A stretch of 64,000 bases of DNA, taken from the NCBI GenBank assembly GCA_964489015.1, contig CAZAXD010000007.1, forward strand, positions 1 to 64,000. The letters are read 5' to 3'. The position numbers and the translations under genes are program-made. Within the stretch, counting starts at the first letter, position 1. Every line of letters starts with the position of its first letter. This stretch comes from JAPYWM01 sp964489015. Lineage in GTDB: Bacteria; Bacteroidota; Bacteroidia; SpSt-205. The notes below the pieces were generated by a model, which made no database searches, was not told the DNA's origin, and saw only the letters and a list, made by a program, of their open reading frames with translations. Shown here in pieces: positions 42,955-51,314 of this stretch.

Positions 42955-44142
42955 TTAGGCCTTTTCTAGCAGCAAGCTCACACCTTGGCCCACCCCTACA
43001 CAAAGCGTAGCTAAGCCATAGCGCTTGTTATACCAGTGAAGGCTACGGGTCAGGGTCCAGGCTAAGCGTGCACCCGTAGCCCCCAAAGGATGACCTATCG
43101 CAATGGCGCCGCCGTGCACATTGAGGCGGTCTGGATCCAACTCTAATAACTGGGCACAAGCTAATACCTGCGCCGCAAAAGCTTCATTGAGCTCGATGAG
43201 GTCTATCTCGCTGAGGGCAAGGCCTAAGCGAGCCAAGAGCTTTTGGGTCGCGGGAACGGGACCTATGCCCATATAGGAGGGATCCACGCCGGCAGTGGCT
43301 GCACCAACAAGCCGCGCTAAGGGCCCAAGACTATGAACTCTAAGCGCCCGCTCACTGGCAAGCAGCAATATCGCAGCCCCATCGTTGACCCCTGAACTGT
43401 TTCCAGCCGTAACGGTGCCCCCTGCCCGAAAGGCCGGCCTAAGCTTGGCTAGTCGCTCCAGCGTCATATCGGCGCGCGGATGCTCATCTTCTTCTAAGTA
43501 AGTGCCATCTGGCAGGGGTATCGGAAAGAGCTCATCGGCCCAAAAGCCCGCCGCCTTAGCCGCCTGGTAACGCTGCTGAGAAATCAAAGCATAAGCATCT
43601 TGCGCTTCTCGGGAGATACGATACCGCTCAGCCACGTTTTCCGCCGTCTCTCCCATGCTATAGGGCGGATACTTTTCCGCCAGCCTAGGATTGATAAAGC
43701 GCCAGCCGATGGTGGTGTCGTAAATCTCTGCTTTTCGGGAAAAAGCGGTCTCTGCTTTGGGAAGCACGAAGGGGGCTCGGCTCATGCTTTCGACACCACC
43801 TGCTAGCACCAGGTCGGCTTCCCCTGCCGCTATCATACGCGCCCCGTAAATCACTGCTTCTAAGCCAGAGGCACAAAGCCGATTAACGGTCACGCCAGGC
43901 ACGCTCTCAGGCAGTCCGGCCAATAGCACGGCCATGCGAGCTACGTTACGATTATCTTCCCCCGCTTGATTGGCACAGCCCACCACAACCTCGTCATAAG
44001 CTTCCGGGGGAATCTGCGGGTATCGACTAATAAGCGCGTGCATCAGATGAGCTATCAAATCATCTGGTCGCACGACAGCTAACTTGCCCCCGTAACGCCC
44101 AAACGGACTCCGAAGTCCCCCTATGATAAACGCCGCTGCCAT
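42955..44142 (-). CDS. Acetyl-CoA C-acyltransferase (thiolase)
   Basis: A 395-residue degradative-type thiolase (FadA/PcaF like) that cleaves 3-ketoacyl-CoA in beta-oxidation or aromatic breakdown. The nucleophilic Cys is in VNRLCASGLEAV (near residue 90). The catalytic His is in GGAIAIGHPLGATGAR, and the second catalytic Cys is in LATLCVGVGQGVSLLLE. It starts with ATG 44142. FadB-type partners are not adjacent, although an enoyl-CoA hydratase and ETF genes occur elsewhere in the window. Confidence 0.94.
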   Translation of the reverse strand: MAAAFIIGGLRSPFGRYGGKLAVVRPDDLIAHLMHALISRYPQIPPEAYDEVVVGCANQAGEDNRNVARMAVLLAGLPESVPGVTVNRLCASGLEAVIYGARMIAAGEADLVLAGGVESMSRAPFVLPKAETAFSRKAEIYDTTIGWRFINPRLAEKYPPYSMGETAENVAERYRISREAQDAYALISQQRYQAAKAAGFWADELFPIPLPDGTYLEEDEHPRADMTLERLAKLRPAFRAGGTVTAGNSSGVNDGAAILLLASERALRVHSLGPLARLVGAATAGVDPSYMGIGPVPATQKLLARLGLALSEIDLIELNEAFAAQVLACAQLLELDPDRLNVHGGAIAIGHPLGATGARLAWTLTRSLHWYNKRYGLATLCVGVGQGVSLLLEKA

Positions 44143-44146
44143 CCAA

Positions 44147-44154
44147 CAAAGGTA
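44147..44154 (-). promoter_or_regulatory. TAnnTTTG -7 element for the thiolase gene
   Basis: TACCTTTG ends 4 bases before the thiolase ATG. Confidence 0.55.
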
Positions 44155-44398
44155 TAAGAGCCCATTCACCTCGCACGATCTCACGGGCTATCTGGTATGC
44201 ATCGTCCTAGACGCCCTTGCAGATGCCCTAACGGCGCCTATTCCCCATCCTAAGGGTGCCCAATACTCGTTCTCCCTACTACGCTTGACTAGGTATCGGT
44301 TGCCTTTTCTAGCCAGTACGTGGCCTAATACACTCAAAACAAAGCTGCCTAAAACTCATGGATGAGAATAAATGCGATGCGATTTTTCAAAATTTGCT

Positions 44399-44406
44399 TA
44401 CCTTTG
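44399..44406 (+). promoter_or_regulatory. TAnnTTTG -7 element for the yceI-like gene
   Basis: TACCTTTG ends 4 bases before the ATG. The 268-base divergent gap between the thiolase and this gene holds no other signal I can recognise. Confidence 0.55.
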
Positions 44407-44410
44407 TTCT

Positions 44411-45094
44411 ATGGCCAACTTCTTGAGTAAGCTTCTCTCTGCACTGGGCTTAACAAGGAGCAATGGGAAGGCCGATCGCAAAGCACTTGTCAAACGGCTC
44501 CCAACTCTGCCACGCCTCTCAGAGTGGATCGTAGACCCCTTTCACAGTTCTATCCAGTATCGCGTTATGCACATGGGCCTTGTGGAGGTACGGGGGCGCT
44601 TCCGAAGCTTCAATGCTTCCTTTCGCGGCACTTCACCCGACTTTTCGGACATGCAGGTCGTAGTAGAAGTGGATGTGGCTTCTTTGGAGACCGACATGAG
44701 CGCTCGTGATGCGCATTTGCGCTCGGCAGACTTTTTCGACGCAGAAAAGTATCCAAAAGCTACCTTTCGCAGCACCAAGGTCGAATGGCGGCCCCTGCGT
44801 AGCTTCCGTCTGTATGGCGATCTCACGCTAAAGGGCAAAACGCACCCCATCTACCTTGACGGCAAGTTAGAATCCTTTGTACTCAAAGACATGGTGGGCC
44901 ATCCTCGGGTCAGTTTCACAGCCACCGCTACCATCGACAGGCGGGCCTGGGGGCTTACCTGGCAGATAGAGCTCGAAGGCGGCGAGCTCGTAGCGGACAA
45001 CCTTGTCACGATTGAGGCTTCTGTAGAGCTTATGACCCCAGCTGGCTTCGAGGCTCTCAAGCAGCTCATGGCCTCCATGGGCATAACCGTCTAG
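44411..45094 (+). CDS. YceI-like lipocalin-fold protein
   Basis: A 227-residue YceI-family protein. The family binds polyisoprenoid or similar lipids in a beta-barrel. WIVDPFHSSIQYRVMHMGLVEVRG is the diagnostic start, and DLTLKGKTHPIYLDGKL and GLTWQ (usually G-L-x-W) are conserved. It lacks a signal peptide and has an extended N-terminus of about 35 residues, so it may be cytosolic, unlike classic periplasmic YceI. The next gene starts two bases after its stop. Confidence 0.9.
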   Translation: MANFLSKLLSALGLTRSNGKADRKALVKRLPTLPRLSEWIVDPFHSSIQYRVMHMGLVEVRGRFRSFNASFRGTSPDFSDMQVVVEVDVASLETDMSARDAHLRSADFFDAEKYPKATFRSTKVEWRPLRSFRLYGDLTLKGKTHPIYLDGKLESFVLKDMVGHPRVSFTATATIDRRAWGLTWQIELEGGELVADNLVTIEASVELMTPAGFEALKQLMASMGITV

Positions 45095-45096
45095 CT

Positions 45097-46665
45097 ATGG
45101 GTCTTCTTCAAAAGCTAACGGCGGGGCTTAGCGTCCCGTTTCCGGGTGTACGCTGGAATCCCGAGACGGGTAAAGTGCTTAGCACTACAGAGGCTTTCCG
45201 GACTCTGGATGCAGACCTTCAAGAAAAAGCTTTAGCCCTGCCCGCTTGGGACTTCCTGATAGAGAACGGACAGGTCTTTAGCAAGCACATTATAGAGCGC
45301 TCCGAAAGTGAAGAAACCTTTTTTCTTTTGCCTGCTGAGGGATATTATGAGACTATTCAAAAAGTAAAAGAACTCGAAAAGGAAAATGCCTTCTTGAGGG
45401 ATCAGCTCCATGCGTTTGTTCAGCAGATTCCTGTGCCCCTCTTTGTCATAGAGGAAGGGCGGCAAACGCATCGTATTACTTATGCTAATCAACTCCTACT
45501 AGAGCTAGCCGGCATACCCCTTGCCCAGCTTTACAAGGGCCTGACCTTAGAGGATGTCTTTCCTGACCATCCCGAGGCGGTCGAGGCTCTGCTCCAAAAA
45601 GCCCAGCAAAGTCGTAAGCCTGTTCAAGCCGTTTTAGAAGGTCACCGAAAAAGCGGCCAGTTGTATGCTTACCTAGTCCGAGCCTTCTCCTTCGAAACGC
45701 CCTCGCTTAAGGGCATCTTTTTCGCCATTATTGATATCAGCAAAGAAAAAGAGCAGGAGATTCAGCTCGAGCAGCAAAATCAAGAGCTCTTAGTGCTTAC
45801 CGAGGAACTGCGTCAAAATCAAGAGGAACTTCAGATGTCCTTGCAAGAGCTGTCGGCTGCTCGGGCCGTTGCGGAAACCCGTCAAAAAGAGCTCGAAGAC
45901 AGCCTAGAAGCCGCCAAGCGCTACCAGCGTAACCTGCTCCTGCGTCCAAAGAATATTATAGACAACTGGGGACGGGATCGTGTCGCTATGGTTTCAAAAG
46001 TTCACTCTTACGTGGGAGGAGACTTCCTTCTAGGACTATGTCATCAAGACTTTTTTTACGTTGCCGTTGGGGATGCGACTGGTCATGGTCCCTCTGGTGC
46101 GCTCTTAGCGTTAACCGTCCAGAACGAACTCCGCTATCGCTTAACCAGGCTGCAGCACCCTCGCCAGCTCCATACCCTATTAGAGGGGACTAGAGAAGTC
46201 CTCTTTGAGCTTTTTGACGTGAAGCCAGACGTGACGCTATCCAACGAAGGCGCAGAGGTCGGGATAATAGCCTTACCCTTAGCCCGAGAAAGGGCCTTCT
46301 ACTACGCTGGTGCCGGCAGAACGCTATACAACCTGAAACCAGACGGCGACCTGGAGGAGATTGCGGGTACGCGTCATGGTATTGGCTGGAATGTACCCGG
46401 CACGCCCCCTGAAAGCTATCAAACCTTAGAACTGTCTTACTCATCAGGTTCTACGCTGTTTCTTTTCACCGACGGGGTTTCGGACCAGCATAATCTATCG
46501 GGTAAAAAAATAGGCCGTAAGCGACTTAGGCAGTGGATCCAGGATAGCGCCCAAGCCGGACCAACGCCGGTCGACAAAACCCGCTATATCATGAAGCAGT
46601 GGCTAAGTTTTAGCGGGGGGGCACCTCAGACGGATGACGTGCTACTGCTTGCTATCGAACTTTAG
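45097..46665 (+). CDS. PAS-domain PP2C (SpoIIE/RsbU-type) phosphatase
   Basis: A 522-residue cytosolic signalling protein. A helical N-terminal region ends in a short coiled coil near 85-105, then a PAS sensor domain (about 108-215), then a long coiled coil (about 215-290) and a SpoIIE PP2C domain (about 305-522). Metal ligands are visible in YVGGDFLLG, AVGDATGHGPSGA, LFTDGVSD and QTDDVLLLAI. Such proteins usually dephosphorylate an anti-sigma-antagonist in a partner-switch. The nearest matching kinase-type protein is the RsbW-like ATPase at 61.6 kb, but nothing ties them. Confidence 0.9.
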   Translation: MGLLQKLTAGLSVPFPGVRWNPETGKVLSTTEAFRTLDADLQEKALALPAWDFLIENGQVFSKHIIERSESEETFFLLPAEGYYETIQKVKELEKENAFLRDQLHAFVQQIPVPLFVIEEGRQTHRITYANQLLLELAGIPLAQLYKGLTLEDVFPDHPEAVEALLQKAQQSRKPVQAVLEGHRKSGQLYAYLVRAFSFETPSLKGIFFAIIDISKEKEQEIQLEQQNQELLVLTEELRQNQEELQMSLQELSAARAVAETRQKELEDSLEAAKRYQRNLLLRPKNIIDNWGRDRVAMVSKVHSYVGGDFLLGLCHQDFFYVAVGDATGHGPSGALLALTVQNELRYRLTRLQHPRQLHTLLEGTREVLFELFDVKPDVTLSNEGAEVGIIALPLARERAFYYAGAGRTLYNLKPDGDLEEIAGTRHGIGWNVPGTPPESYQTLELSYSSGSTLFLFTDGVSDQHNLSGKKIGRKRLRQWIQDSAQAGPTPVDKTRYIMKQWLSFSGGAPQTDDVLLLAIEL

Positions 46666-46687
46666 GCATTTCATGCCCCAAAACCTG

Positions 46688-46695
46688 TATATTTG
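46688..46695 (+). promoter_or_regulatory. TAnnTTTG -7 element for the outer-membrane protein at 46702
   Basis: TATATTTG ends 6 bases before ATG 46702. Its TTG makes an apparent start three codons too early. Confidence 0.55.
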
Positions 46696-46701
46696 GGGTC
46701 G

Positions 46702-47349
46702 ATGGTTTCTCGCCTGTTTTTAGTTGTCAGCTTGGCATGGGCTCAAAGTAAGGACCCCTGGTTTGGACTGCGAGCTGGGCTAAATTGGGGGCAATACGTC
46801 ACCAAGGATCGTCAAGACATTCGATCCCTAGCCTATTGGGGCGGCGGCTTTAGCGGTGCTTTGGGGGTTCACCAGGCCATCGACCAGAAGGGGTTCTGGG
46901 CCCTACAAGGAGAATTAGGTCTGACTCAGCGGCGCGGCACCGATAGGAATCTGCTTAGCGATTATCGCTTCAATCTTTGGAGCTTAGACCTCACAGCCCT
47001 TGGCGTATGGCGCTGGATGCGCAAGTTTGAAGGGCTATTTATACAAACCGGCCCTATGTCCAGTGTGCTCCTCTATGGCAAATATTGGGAGCGCGACAAC
47101 CTCTCATCAGAGATAGAAACGCGCAAGGTTGCTTTTGGACGAGGGGACACGCGCGATATTCGCCGCGGCGAAATTAGCTGGGTTATCGGCATGGGTACGG
47201 GGTACTTAGTAGGACCTGGTTATCTCACCTTTGATTTGCGCTTCTGGCATGGTCTGAACAATCTTAGTAGTGGTGCCTTCAAGAGATGGAAGTCTTACGG
47301 CGTGCTCATGAACCTCATTTACTGGTACGACGATAGCCTCCGTGAGTAG
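46702..47349 (+). CDS. Small outer-membrane beta-barrel protein (PorT-like size)
   Basis: A 215-residue protein with a signal peptide (MVSRLFLVVSLAWAQ) and alternating hydrophobic residues typical of an eight-strand barrel, for example FGLRAGLNWGQYV at the first strand and YGVLMNLIYWYDD near the end. It looks like an outer membrane beta-barrel family protein (PF13568/PorT type) but I cannot assign a name. The next gene starts within its last codons (8-base overlap). Confidence 0.72.
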   Translation: MVSRLFLVVSLAWAQSKDPWFGLRAGLNWGQYVTKDRQDIRSLAYWGGGFSGALGVHQAIDQKGFWALQGELGLTQRRGTDRNLLSDYRFNLWSLDLTALGVWRWMRKFEGLFIQTGPMSSVLLYGKYWERDNLSSEIETRKVAFGRGDTRDIRRGEISWVIGMGTGYLVGPGYLTFDLRFWHGLNNLSSGAFKRWKSYGVLMNLIYWYDDSLRE

Positions 47350-47767
47350 CCCTTTAGACAAAGACGATAGAGAGCTTTCCCTCTCAGCATGGCAGGCTCG
47401 CGTGGAGGAGTGGATTCAAACCGTGGGTCAAGGGTATTTTTCTGTTTTGACCAATACTGCCCTTCTCATGGAAGAAGTGGGAGAGCTAGCCCGGCTGCTG
47501 GCTAGGCACTATGGCGATCAGACCTTTAAGTCCAGTGAAAATACCGACCCCACTGCAATCGGAGAAGAGTTAGCCGATATCCTTTTCGTGCTCCTTTGCC
47601 TCGCTAATCAGACGCAGACGAACCTCGCCGAGGCGTTTGCGCAGAAGCTCGCCTTCAAAACCCAACGAGATGCAGCGCGCCACGCTACTCGGCTTACTAG
47701 CCAACGCGCCCCTTCCACAATAGCGCGAGTCCCACCATCAGACCCGTCGGCCACAAGTAACGATTAA
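47342..47767 (+). CDS. MazG-like nucleotide pyrophosphohydrolase
   Basis: A 141-residue all-alpha NTP pyrophosphohydrolase. E-E-V-G-E-L-A-R near residue 43 and the later E-E-L-A-D-I-L-F-V-L-L give the metal-binding E-x2-E...E-x2-D pattern of the MazG/dUTPase-alpha group. The region SLSAWQARVEEWI is the usual first helix. It probably hydrolyses non-canonical or damaged NTPs. The last 30 residues are a Ser/Pro/Thr-rich tail without family match, and the gene overlaps the convergent barrel gene by 71 bases. Confidence 0.85.
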   Translation: MSSPLDKDDRELSLSAWQARVEEWIQTVGQGYFSVLTNTALLMEEVGELARLLARHYGDQTFKSSENTDPTAIGEELADILFVLLCLANQTQTNLAEAFAQKLAFKTQRDAARHATRLTSQRAPSTIARVPPSDPSATSND

Positions 47768-48365
47768 CTTGATGGGTAGTCTGAGCGTATAGAAACACCT
47801 CTCGCCGAAGCGTCTGACTAAGCCTCAATTCTACAAGCAGGGCCACATTCCAGATTTGACCGGGCATGACCCGACGCACATCCGCTAAAGAGACCCGATT
47901 CCATTCCTGGATCGGTTGGCCGCCTGATGCCTCATACTGCAGCATGAGCGTCTGCCCAAAGGGAATGAGCATTTGCGGTCCTAATCCCAACGCAAAGGCT
48001 CCCTCGTCGTCAAAAGTCATTCGCCATAAGACCTGCATGTTTATGAAGTGGGTATAGGTGTGGGCCTGAGCTATCCCCGTGAGCGGTCGGCCCATTAGCG
48101 GTGAAATGTAGATACTACTATCCAAGACCAGCCGCGAGTGCCCCATGAAATAGCCGACCGACGTGGCTAACCCATGGCGAAGCTTGGAGCGGGGACTATG
48201 AAATAGCTCGATATGGCCTTGTGCCCCCGCTTCTACCCCTAGCCGCACCAAAAATTGGGCATACTCAGTCCGATATTGATACAAAGTCCCCCCCCCACGT
48301 ATACCAAAGGCGCTTGATTGGGCCCATAAATACCCGATCAGCAGAAAAAATGATAGCCGTGCCAT
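47697..48365 (-). CDS. Putative outer-membrane beta-barrel protein
   Basis: A 222-residue protein with signal peptide MARLSFFLLIGYLWAQSS. Strand-like segments such as FGIRGGGTLYQYRTEYAQFLVRLG and a terminal GLMVGLALLWKG suggest a small barrel. I do not recognise the family. ATG 48365 is chosen because it begins the signal peptide. The longer frame to 48413 contains the promoter element. Confidence 0.68.
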   Translation of the reverse strand: MARLSFFLLIGYLWAQSSAFGIRGGGTLYQYRTEYAQFLVRLGVEAGAQGHIELFHSPRSKLRHGLATSVGYFMGHSRLVLDSSIYISPLMGRPLTGIAQAHTYTHFINMQVLWRMTFDDEGAFALGLGPQMLIPFGQTLMLQYEASGGQPIQEWNRVSLADVRRVMPGQIWNVALLVELRLSQTLRREVFLYAQTTHQVNRYLWPTGLMVGLALLWKGRVG

Positions 48366-48368
48366 CTT

Positions 48369-48376
48369 CAAAGATA
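48369..48376 (-). promoter_or_regulatory. TAnnTTTG -7 element for the barrel protein at 48365
   Basis: TATCTTTG ends 3 bases before the ATG, the tightest spacing in the window. Confidence 0.55.
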
Positions 48377-48561
48377 ATTCTTTCGTATTGCATAACAGGC
48401 ACTCCACTACCAAGAGGGGGGGCCTCTCAAAAGGCCCAAAAATTTATCAGAAGTAGCCCATCCGGAAAGGTCGCGTAAGTCTTTACCACACTCGAGAAGT
48501 GATCGCCAGTGGCCAAGGGCATCAAAAATCTATGCGAAAATCCAGCGGCCTATTCACCTGC

Positions 48562-48882
48562 TTACTCATCCAGTCCTAAGTAAAGACTAAGCTTAGACCG
48601 AAAGTCGCGCAAGAGCTGAAGGTCGCGCTGATCGGCTGCTAGACGCTCACCCTCCCGAAAGACACTGATAGCCTCAGCCGTTCGACCCTGGGCTTCTAGA
48701 ATGAGACCAAGTTGGTAGTATGTGGGGTAATACCGAGGAGCCCGTCTCAATGCTTCTTGAAAGGCCCATTCCGCCTCGGGATAGCGTCCTTGACCAGCTA
48801 GATAGACCCCCAAAGCATGCGGCCAGAATGGATCTGTCGGCGCTGCTGCAGCCTGTTCCCGAAGGTATACCTCTCGGTCCAT
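48562..48882 (-). CDS. Small tetratricopeptide-repeat protein
   Basis: A 106-residue cytosolic protein of two or three TPR units (PFWPHALGVYLAGQGRYPEAEWAFQEAL, and YYPTYYQLGLILEAQGRTAEAISVFREG). It has no signal peptide. It is a protein-protein scaffold; the partner is unknown. It stands alone between two small outer-membrane genes. The 196-base gap after its stop holds a weak GGGCCT/AGGCCC hairpin with no T-tail. Confidence 0.82.
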   Translation of the reverse strand: MDREVYLREQAAAAPTDPFWPHALGVYLAGQGRYPEAEWAFQEALRRAPRYYPTYYQLGLILEAQGRTAEAISVFREGERLAADQRDLQLLRDFRSKLSLYLGLDE

Positions 48883-48886
48883 GAAT

Positions 48887-48894
48887 CAAAAATA
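48887..48894 (-). promoter_or_regulatory. TAnnTTTG -7 element for the TPR gene
   Basis: TATTTTTG ends 4 bases before the TPR ATG. Confidence 0.55.
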
Positions 48895-48947
48895 CGAGTC
48901 CCACCTCATGCAACCAGCGCCTAGTCTGACGTCGTATATATAGCGTT

Positions 48948-49412
48948 ATGCGTACCGAGCTAATCAAAATTCTGGTTCTGGGCTGGAGCCTCGGGCTCGC
49001 CCTCGCACAAGATGGAACGACCGCTATCGGTGTCATCGCCTCCAAAGACGGCCTCCGAGCCGCTACCATCCGCACCGTCCTCGGCGGCAACCCCTACCTC
49101 CACCTAAATACCACCCTCGGCAAGCAAAACACCGCTTGGACCGCCGGCCTCTCCCTCACTCAGTTCCTCTCTTTCTCGCCTTGCCGAGGTGCCTGCCGCC
49201 GAACCGCCCCCATCGCCCCTTACCTCGACTTCGGCGTGCGTATGAACTACATGCCTGAGGGTTCCACGACTACCCCCATCGGCCACGCCGGCGCTGGTGT
49301 GCTCCTGCCCCTCGGCTTTGTCGAGGTCTTCGCCCAAGCTAACCTCTACACCCCCATCACCAATCCCCAACCCAAGCTCGACCTCGCCGGCGGTGTCCGC
49401 ATCCGATTCTAA
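48948..49412 (+). CDS. Secreted/outer-membrane protein with strong C-ending codon bias
   Basis: A 154-residue protein with signal peptide (MRTELIKILVLGWSLGLALAQ). The mature part has short strand-like segments, LDFGVRMNYMP and LLPLGFVEVFAQANLY, and ends in LDLAGGVRIRF, a barrel-type terminal strand. Two cysteines are close together (C-R-G-A-C). I do not recognise the family. Third codon positions are overwhelmingly C (CTC, GCC, ACC, ATC), unlike neighbouring barrel genes, and a strong terminator follows. That fits very high expression, or a different origin. Confidence 0.7.
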   Translation: MRTELIKILVLGWSLGLALAQDGTTAIGVIASKDGLRAATIRTVLGGNPYLHLNTTLGKQNTAWTAGLSLTQFLSFSPCRGACRRTAPIAPYLDFGVRMNYMPEGSTTTPIGHAGAGVLLPLGFVEVFAQANLYTPITNPQPKLDLAGGVRIRF

Positions 49413-49456
49413 CACCAAGCTCTGCCATATCCTGGTCCTCGTCACTAACCGCTCTT

Positions 49457-49480
49457 TGGCCGCCTCCTCGGAGGCGGCCA
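49457..49480 (+). terminator. Strong hairpin terminator after the gene at 48948
   Basis: A perfect 10-base-pair stem (TGGCCGCCTC with GAGGCGGCCA) and 4-base loop, followed by TCTTCTTT, lies 44 bases after the stop. It is the clearest intrinsic terminator in the window. Confidence 0.8.
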
Positions 49481-49531
49481 TCTTCTTTAGCGAACGAGGC
49501 ATGGGGCTTTTTTTTCGTTTATTTGTGTACG

Positions 49532-50287
49532 ATGAAGATCCTCTGCTGCATCAGTCACGTCCCTGACACCACTACCCGCATTCGCTTCTCGAGCGACGGA
49601 AAAAGTCTGGACCGGAATGGCGTTACGTTTATCGTAAACCCCTATGATGATTTCGCCTTAGCTCGCGCCGCAGAAATCAAGGAAAAAAGCCCTGGCACGC
49701 ATGTGGCTGTCCTTTGCGTAGGCAAAAACGGTAGTAGCTCTACGGACAATGTAGACGCTACCCTGCGGAAAGCTCTCGCTTTAGGCTTTGATGAGGCCAT
49801 CCGTATCGATGCTGAAGCGACCGATGCCTACTTCGTGGCAGTCCAAATCGCCTCTTATGCTAAGGACAAAAGCTTTGACCTTCTTCTTTTTGGCAAAGAG
49901 TCTATCGATTACAATGGCTCCCAAGTGCCAGGCATGGTTGCCGCCTTGTTAGATTATCCCTTTGTCTCCTACGCTACCAGCCTTGAGGTTCAAGACGGTA
50001 AAGCTGTACTGACCCGTGAGATTGATGGGGGCAAAGAACAGCTAGAAAGTTCTTTGCCGCTCGTCCTCAGCGCCCAAAAAGGGCTTGCAGAATGGCGAAT
50101 CCCGAATGTCCGCGGCATCATGCAGGCCAAAACTAAGCCCCTTCATGTCCTGCCCCCTACCACGGATGCACCCCGGGTTAAGACCCTTTATCATGAGCTC
50201 CCCCCCGAAAAAGGGCCTTTCAAGAAGTTTGATTTAGACCACATAGATGACCTGGTACAAGAACTCGCAAACAAAGGGTTGATATAG
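49532..50287 (+). CDS. etfB: Electron transfer flavoprotein beta subunit
   Basis: A 251-residue ETF-beta that binds AMP and, with EtfA, shuttles electrons from acyl-CoA dehydrogenases to the quinone pool. MKILCCISHVPDTTTRI is the family start, VNPYDDFALARAAEIKE follows, and LFGKESIDYNGSQVPGMVAALL is the ETF-beta signature. ATG 49532 is chosen. TTTATTTG, one base from the -7 consensus, lies 6 bases upstream. The etfA gene starts 3 bases after the stop. Confidence 0.95.
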   Translation: MKILCCISHVPDTTTRIRFSSDGKSLDRNGVTFIVNPYDDFALARAAEIKEKSPGTHVAVLCVGKNGSSSTDNVDATLRKALALGFDEAIRIDAEATDAYFVAVQIASYAKDKSFDLLLFGKESIDYNGSQVPGMVAALLDYPFVSYATSLEVQDGKAVLTREIDGGKEQLESSLPLVLSAQKGLAEWRIPNVRGIMQAKTKPLHVLPPTTDAPRVKTLYHELPPEKGPFKKFDLDHIDDLVQELANKGLI

Positions 50288-50290
50288 ACT

Positions 50291-51286
50291 ATGGCGACGA
50301 TTGGCGTTTGGGCGGAATGGACAGATAACCGCTTCAAAAAACCTACGTTGGAGGCCCTTACCATAGCCCGTCTCTGGGCTGATAAAGAAGGGCATCAGGT
50401 TTGGGCTATCTTGCTCACTAAGGAAAAACCGCAAGAGCAGGCCCTCCAGATTTTGGCCGACTATGGCGCGGAGAAGGTATGGGTGATTTCTCATCCTGAC
50501 CTGGAAAGCTTCATAGCTGCCGCTTATGCTCGGACCTTAGCTAATTTTACTAAGAAGCAGGGCGTGCCTTACATCGTTATACCACAGACCTACAATGGCA
50601 AAGCAGTGGCGCCTTTATTGGCCATTTGGGCAGATGCGGCCCTGCTCTCTGGCATCACCAATCCCCTGGAGAAGGAAGGGAACGGCTACAAAGCGCGCCG
50701 AATCGCTTACTCCAACAAAGCCATAGAGTGGGTTTACACAGAGTATCCGCGGGTCATTGCTACCATCCGTCCTAACTCTGCTGTTCCCGCTAAAGCCCCC
50801 CGGCCGTTAACCGTCGAAGTTATAGCTGAAAGTCCGCTGGCTCAGGACCTTAGAGCAAAGCCCATCAAGGTCGAAAAAGTAGCTACGGACAGGATCCCAC
50901 TCACAGAAGCGGAGATCGTCGTATCGGCTGGGCGCGGCCTTAAGGGGCCAGAAAACTGGGGTATCATCGAAGAACTAGCCAAAGAGCTTCAGGCTGCTAC
51001 AGCCTGCTCTAAGCCAGTAGCGGACGTGGGCTGGCGCCCGCATCATGAGCACGTAGGCCAGACGGGTATACAGATTTCGCCGAATCTGTACATTGCTATC
51101 GGGATATCGGGTGCCATCCAGCACTTAGCCGGCGTCGCTAGCTCCAAGAATATCGTCGTAATCAACAGTGACCCCGAGGCGCCCTTCTTCAAGGCCGCAG
51201 ATTATGGGATCGTGGGAGATGCTTTCGAAGTCGTCCCTCGCTTAACCGAAGCCATCCGCCGCTATAAGGCCCAGCACGCCCACTAA
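50291..51286 (+). CDS. etfA: Electron transfer flavoprotein alpha subunit
   Basis: A 331-residue partner of EtfB carrying the FAD. The C-terminal FAD domain is clear: VVSAGRGLKGPENWGIIEELA, RPHHEHVGQTGIQISPNLYIA, and the closing GAIQHLAGVASSKNIVVINSDPEAPFFKAADYGIVGD. Together with the thiolase and enoyl-CoA hydratase genes it points to fatty acid beta-oxidation. Confidence 0.96.
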   Translation: MATIGVWAEWTDNRFKKPTLEALTIARLWADKEGHQVWAILLTKEKPQEQALQILADYGAEKVWVISHPDLESFIAAAYARTLANFTKKQGVPYIVIPQTYNGKAVAPLLAIWADAALLSGITNPLEKEGNGYKARRIAYSNKAIEWVYTEYPRVIATIRPNSAVPAKAPRPLTVEVIAESPLAQDLRAKPIKVEKVATDRIPLTEAEIVVSAGRGLKGPENWGIIEELAKELQAATACSKPVADVGWRPHHEHVGQTGIQISPNLYIAIGISGAIQHLAGVASSKNIVVINSDPEAPFFKAADYGIVGDAFEVVPRLTEAIRRYKAQHAH

Positions 51287-51314
51287 GCCGATTTTATACA
51301 CTGCTGCCGACGAT

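Noticed and set aside
44123..44365. 80-codon frame in the thiolase/yceI divergent gap
   Set aside because: No family match, no -7 element before it, and it overlaps the thiolase start; the gap looks like ordinary promoter sequence.
48420..48437. Hairpin GGGCCT/AGGCCC after the TPR gene
   Set aside because: Short stem with no T-tract on either strand; not enough for a terminator call.
49104..49502. Antisense frame of 132 codons opposite the C-rich secreted protein gene
   Set aside because: Its low-complexity Glu/Gly/Val composition follows from the C-ending codons of the real gene.
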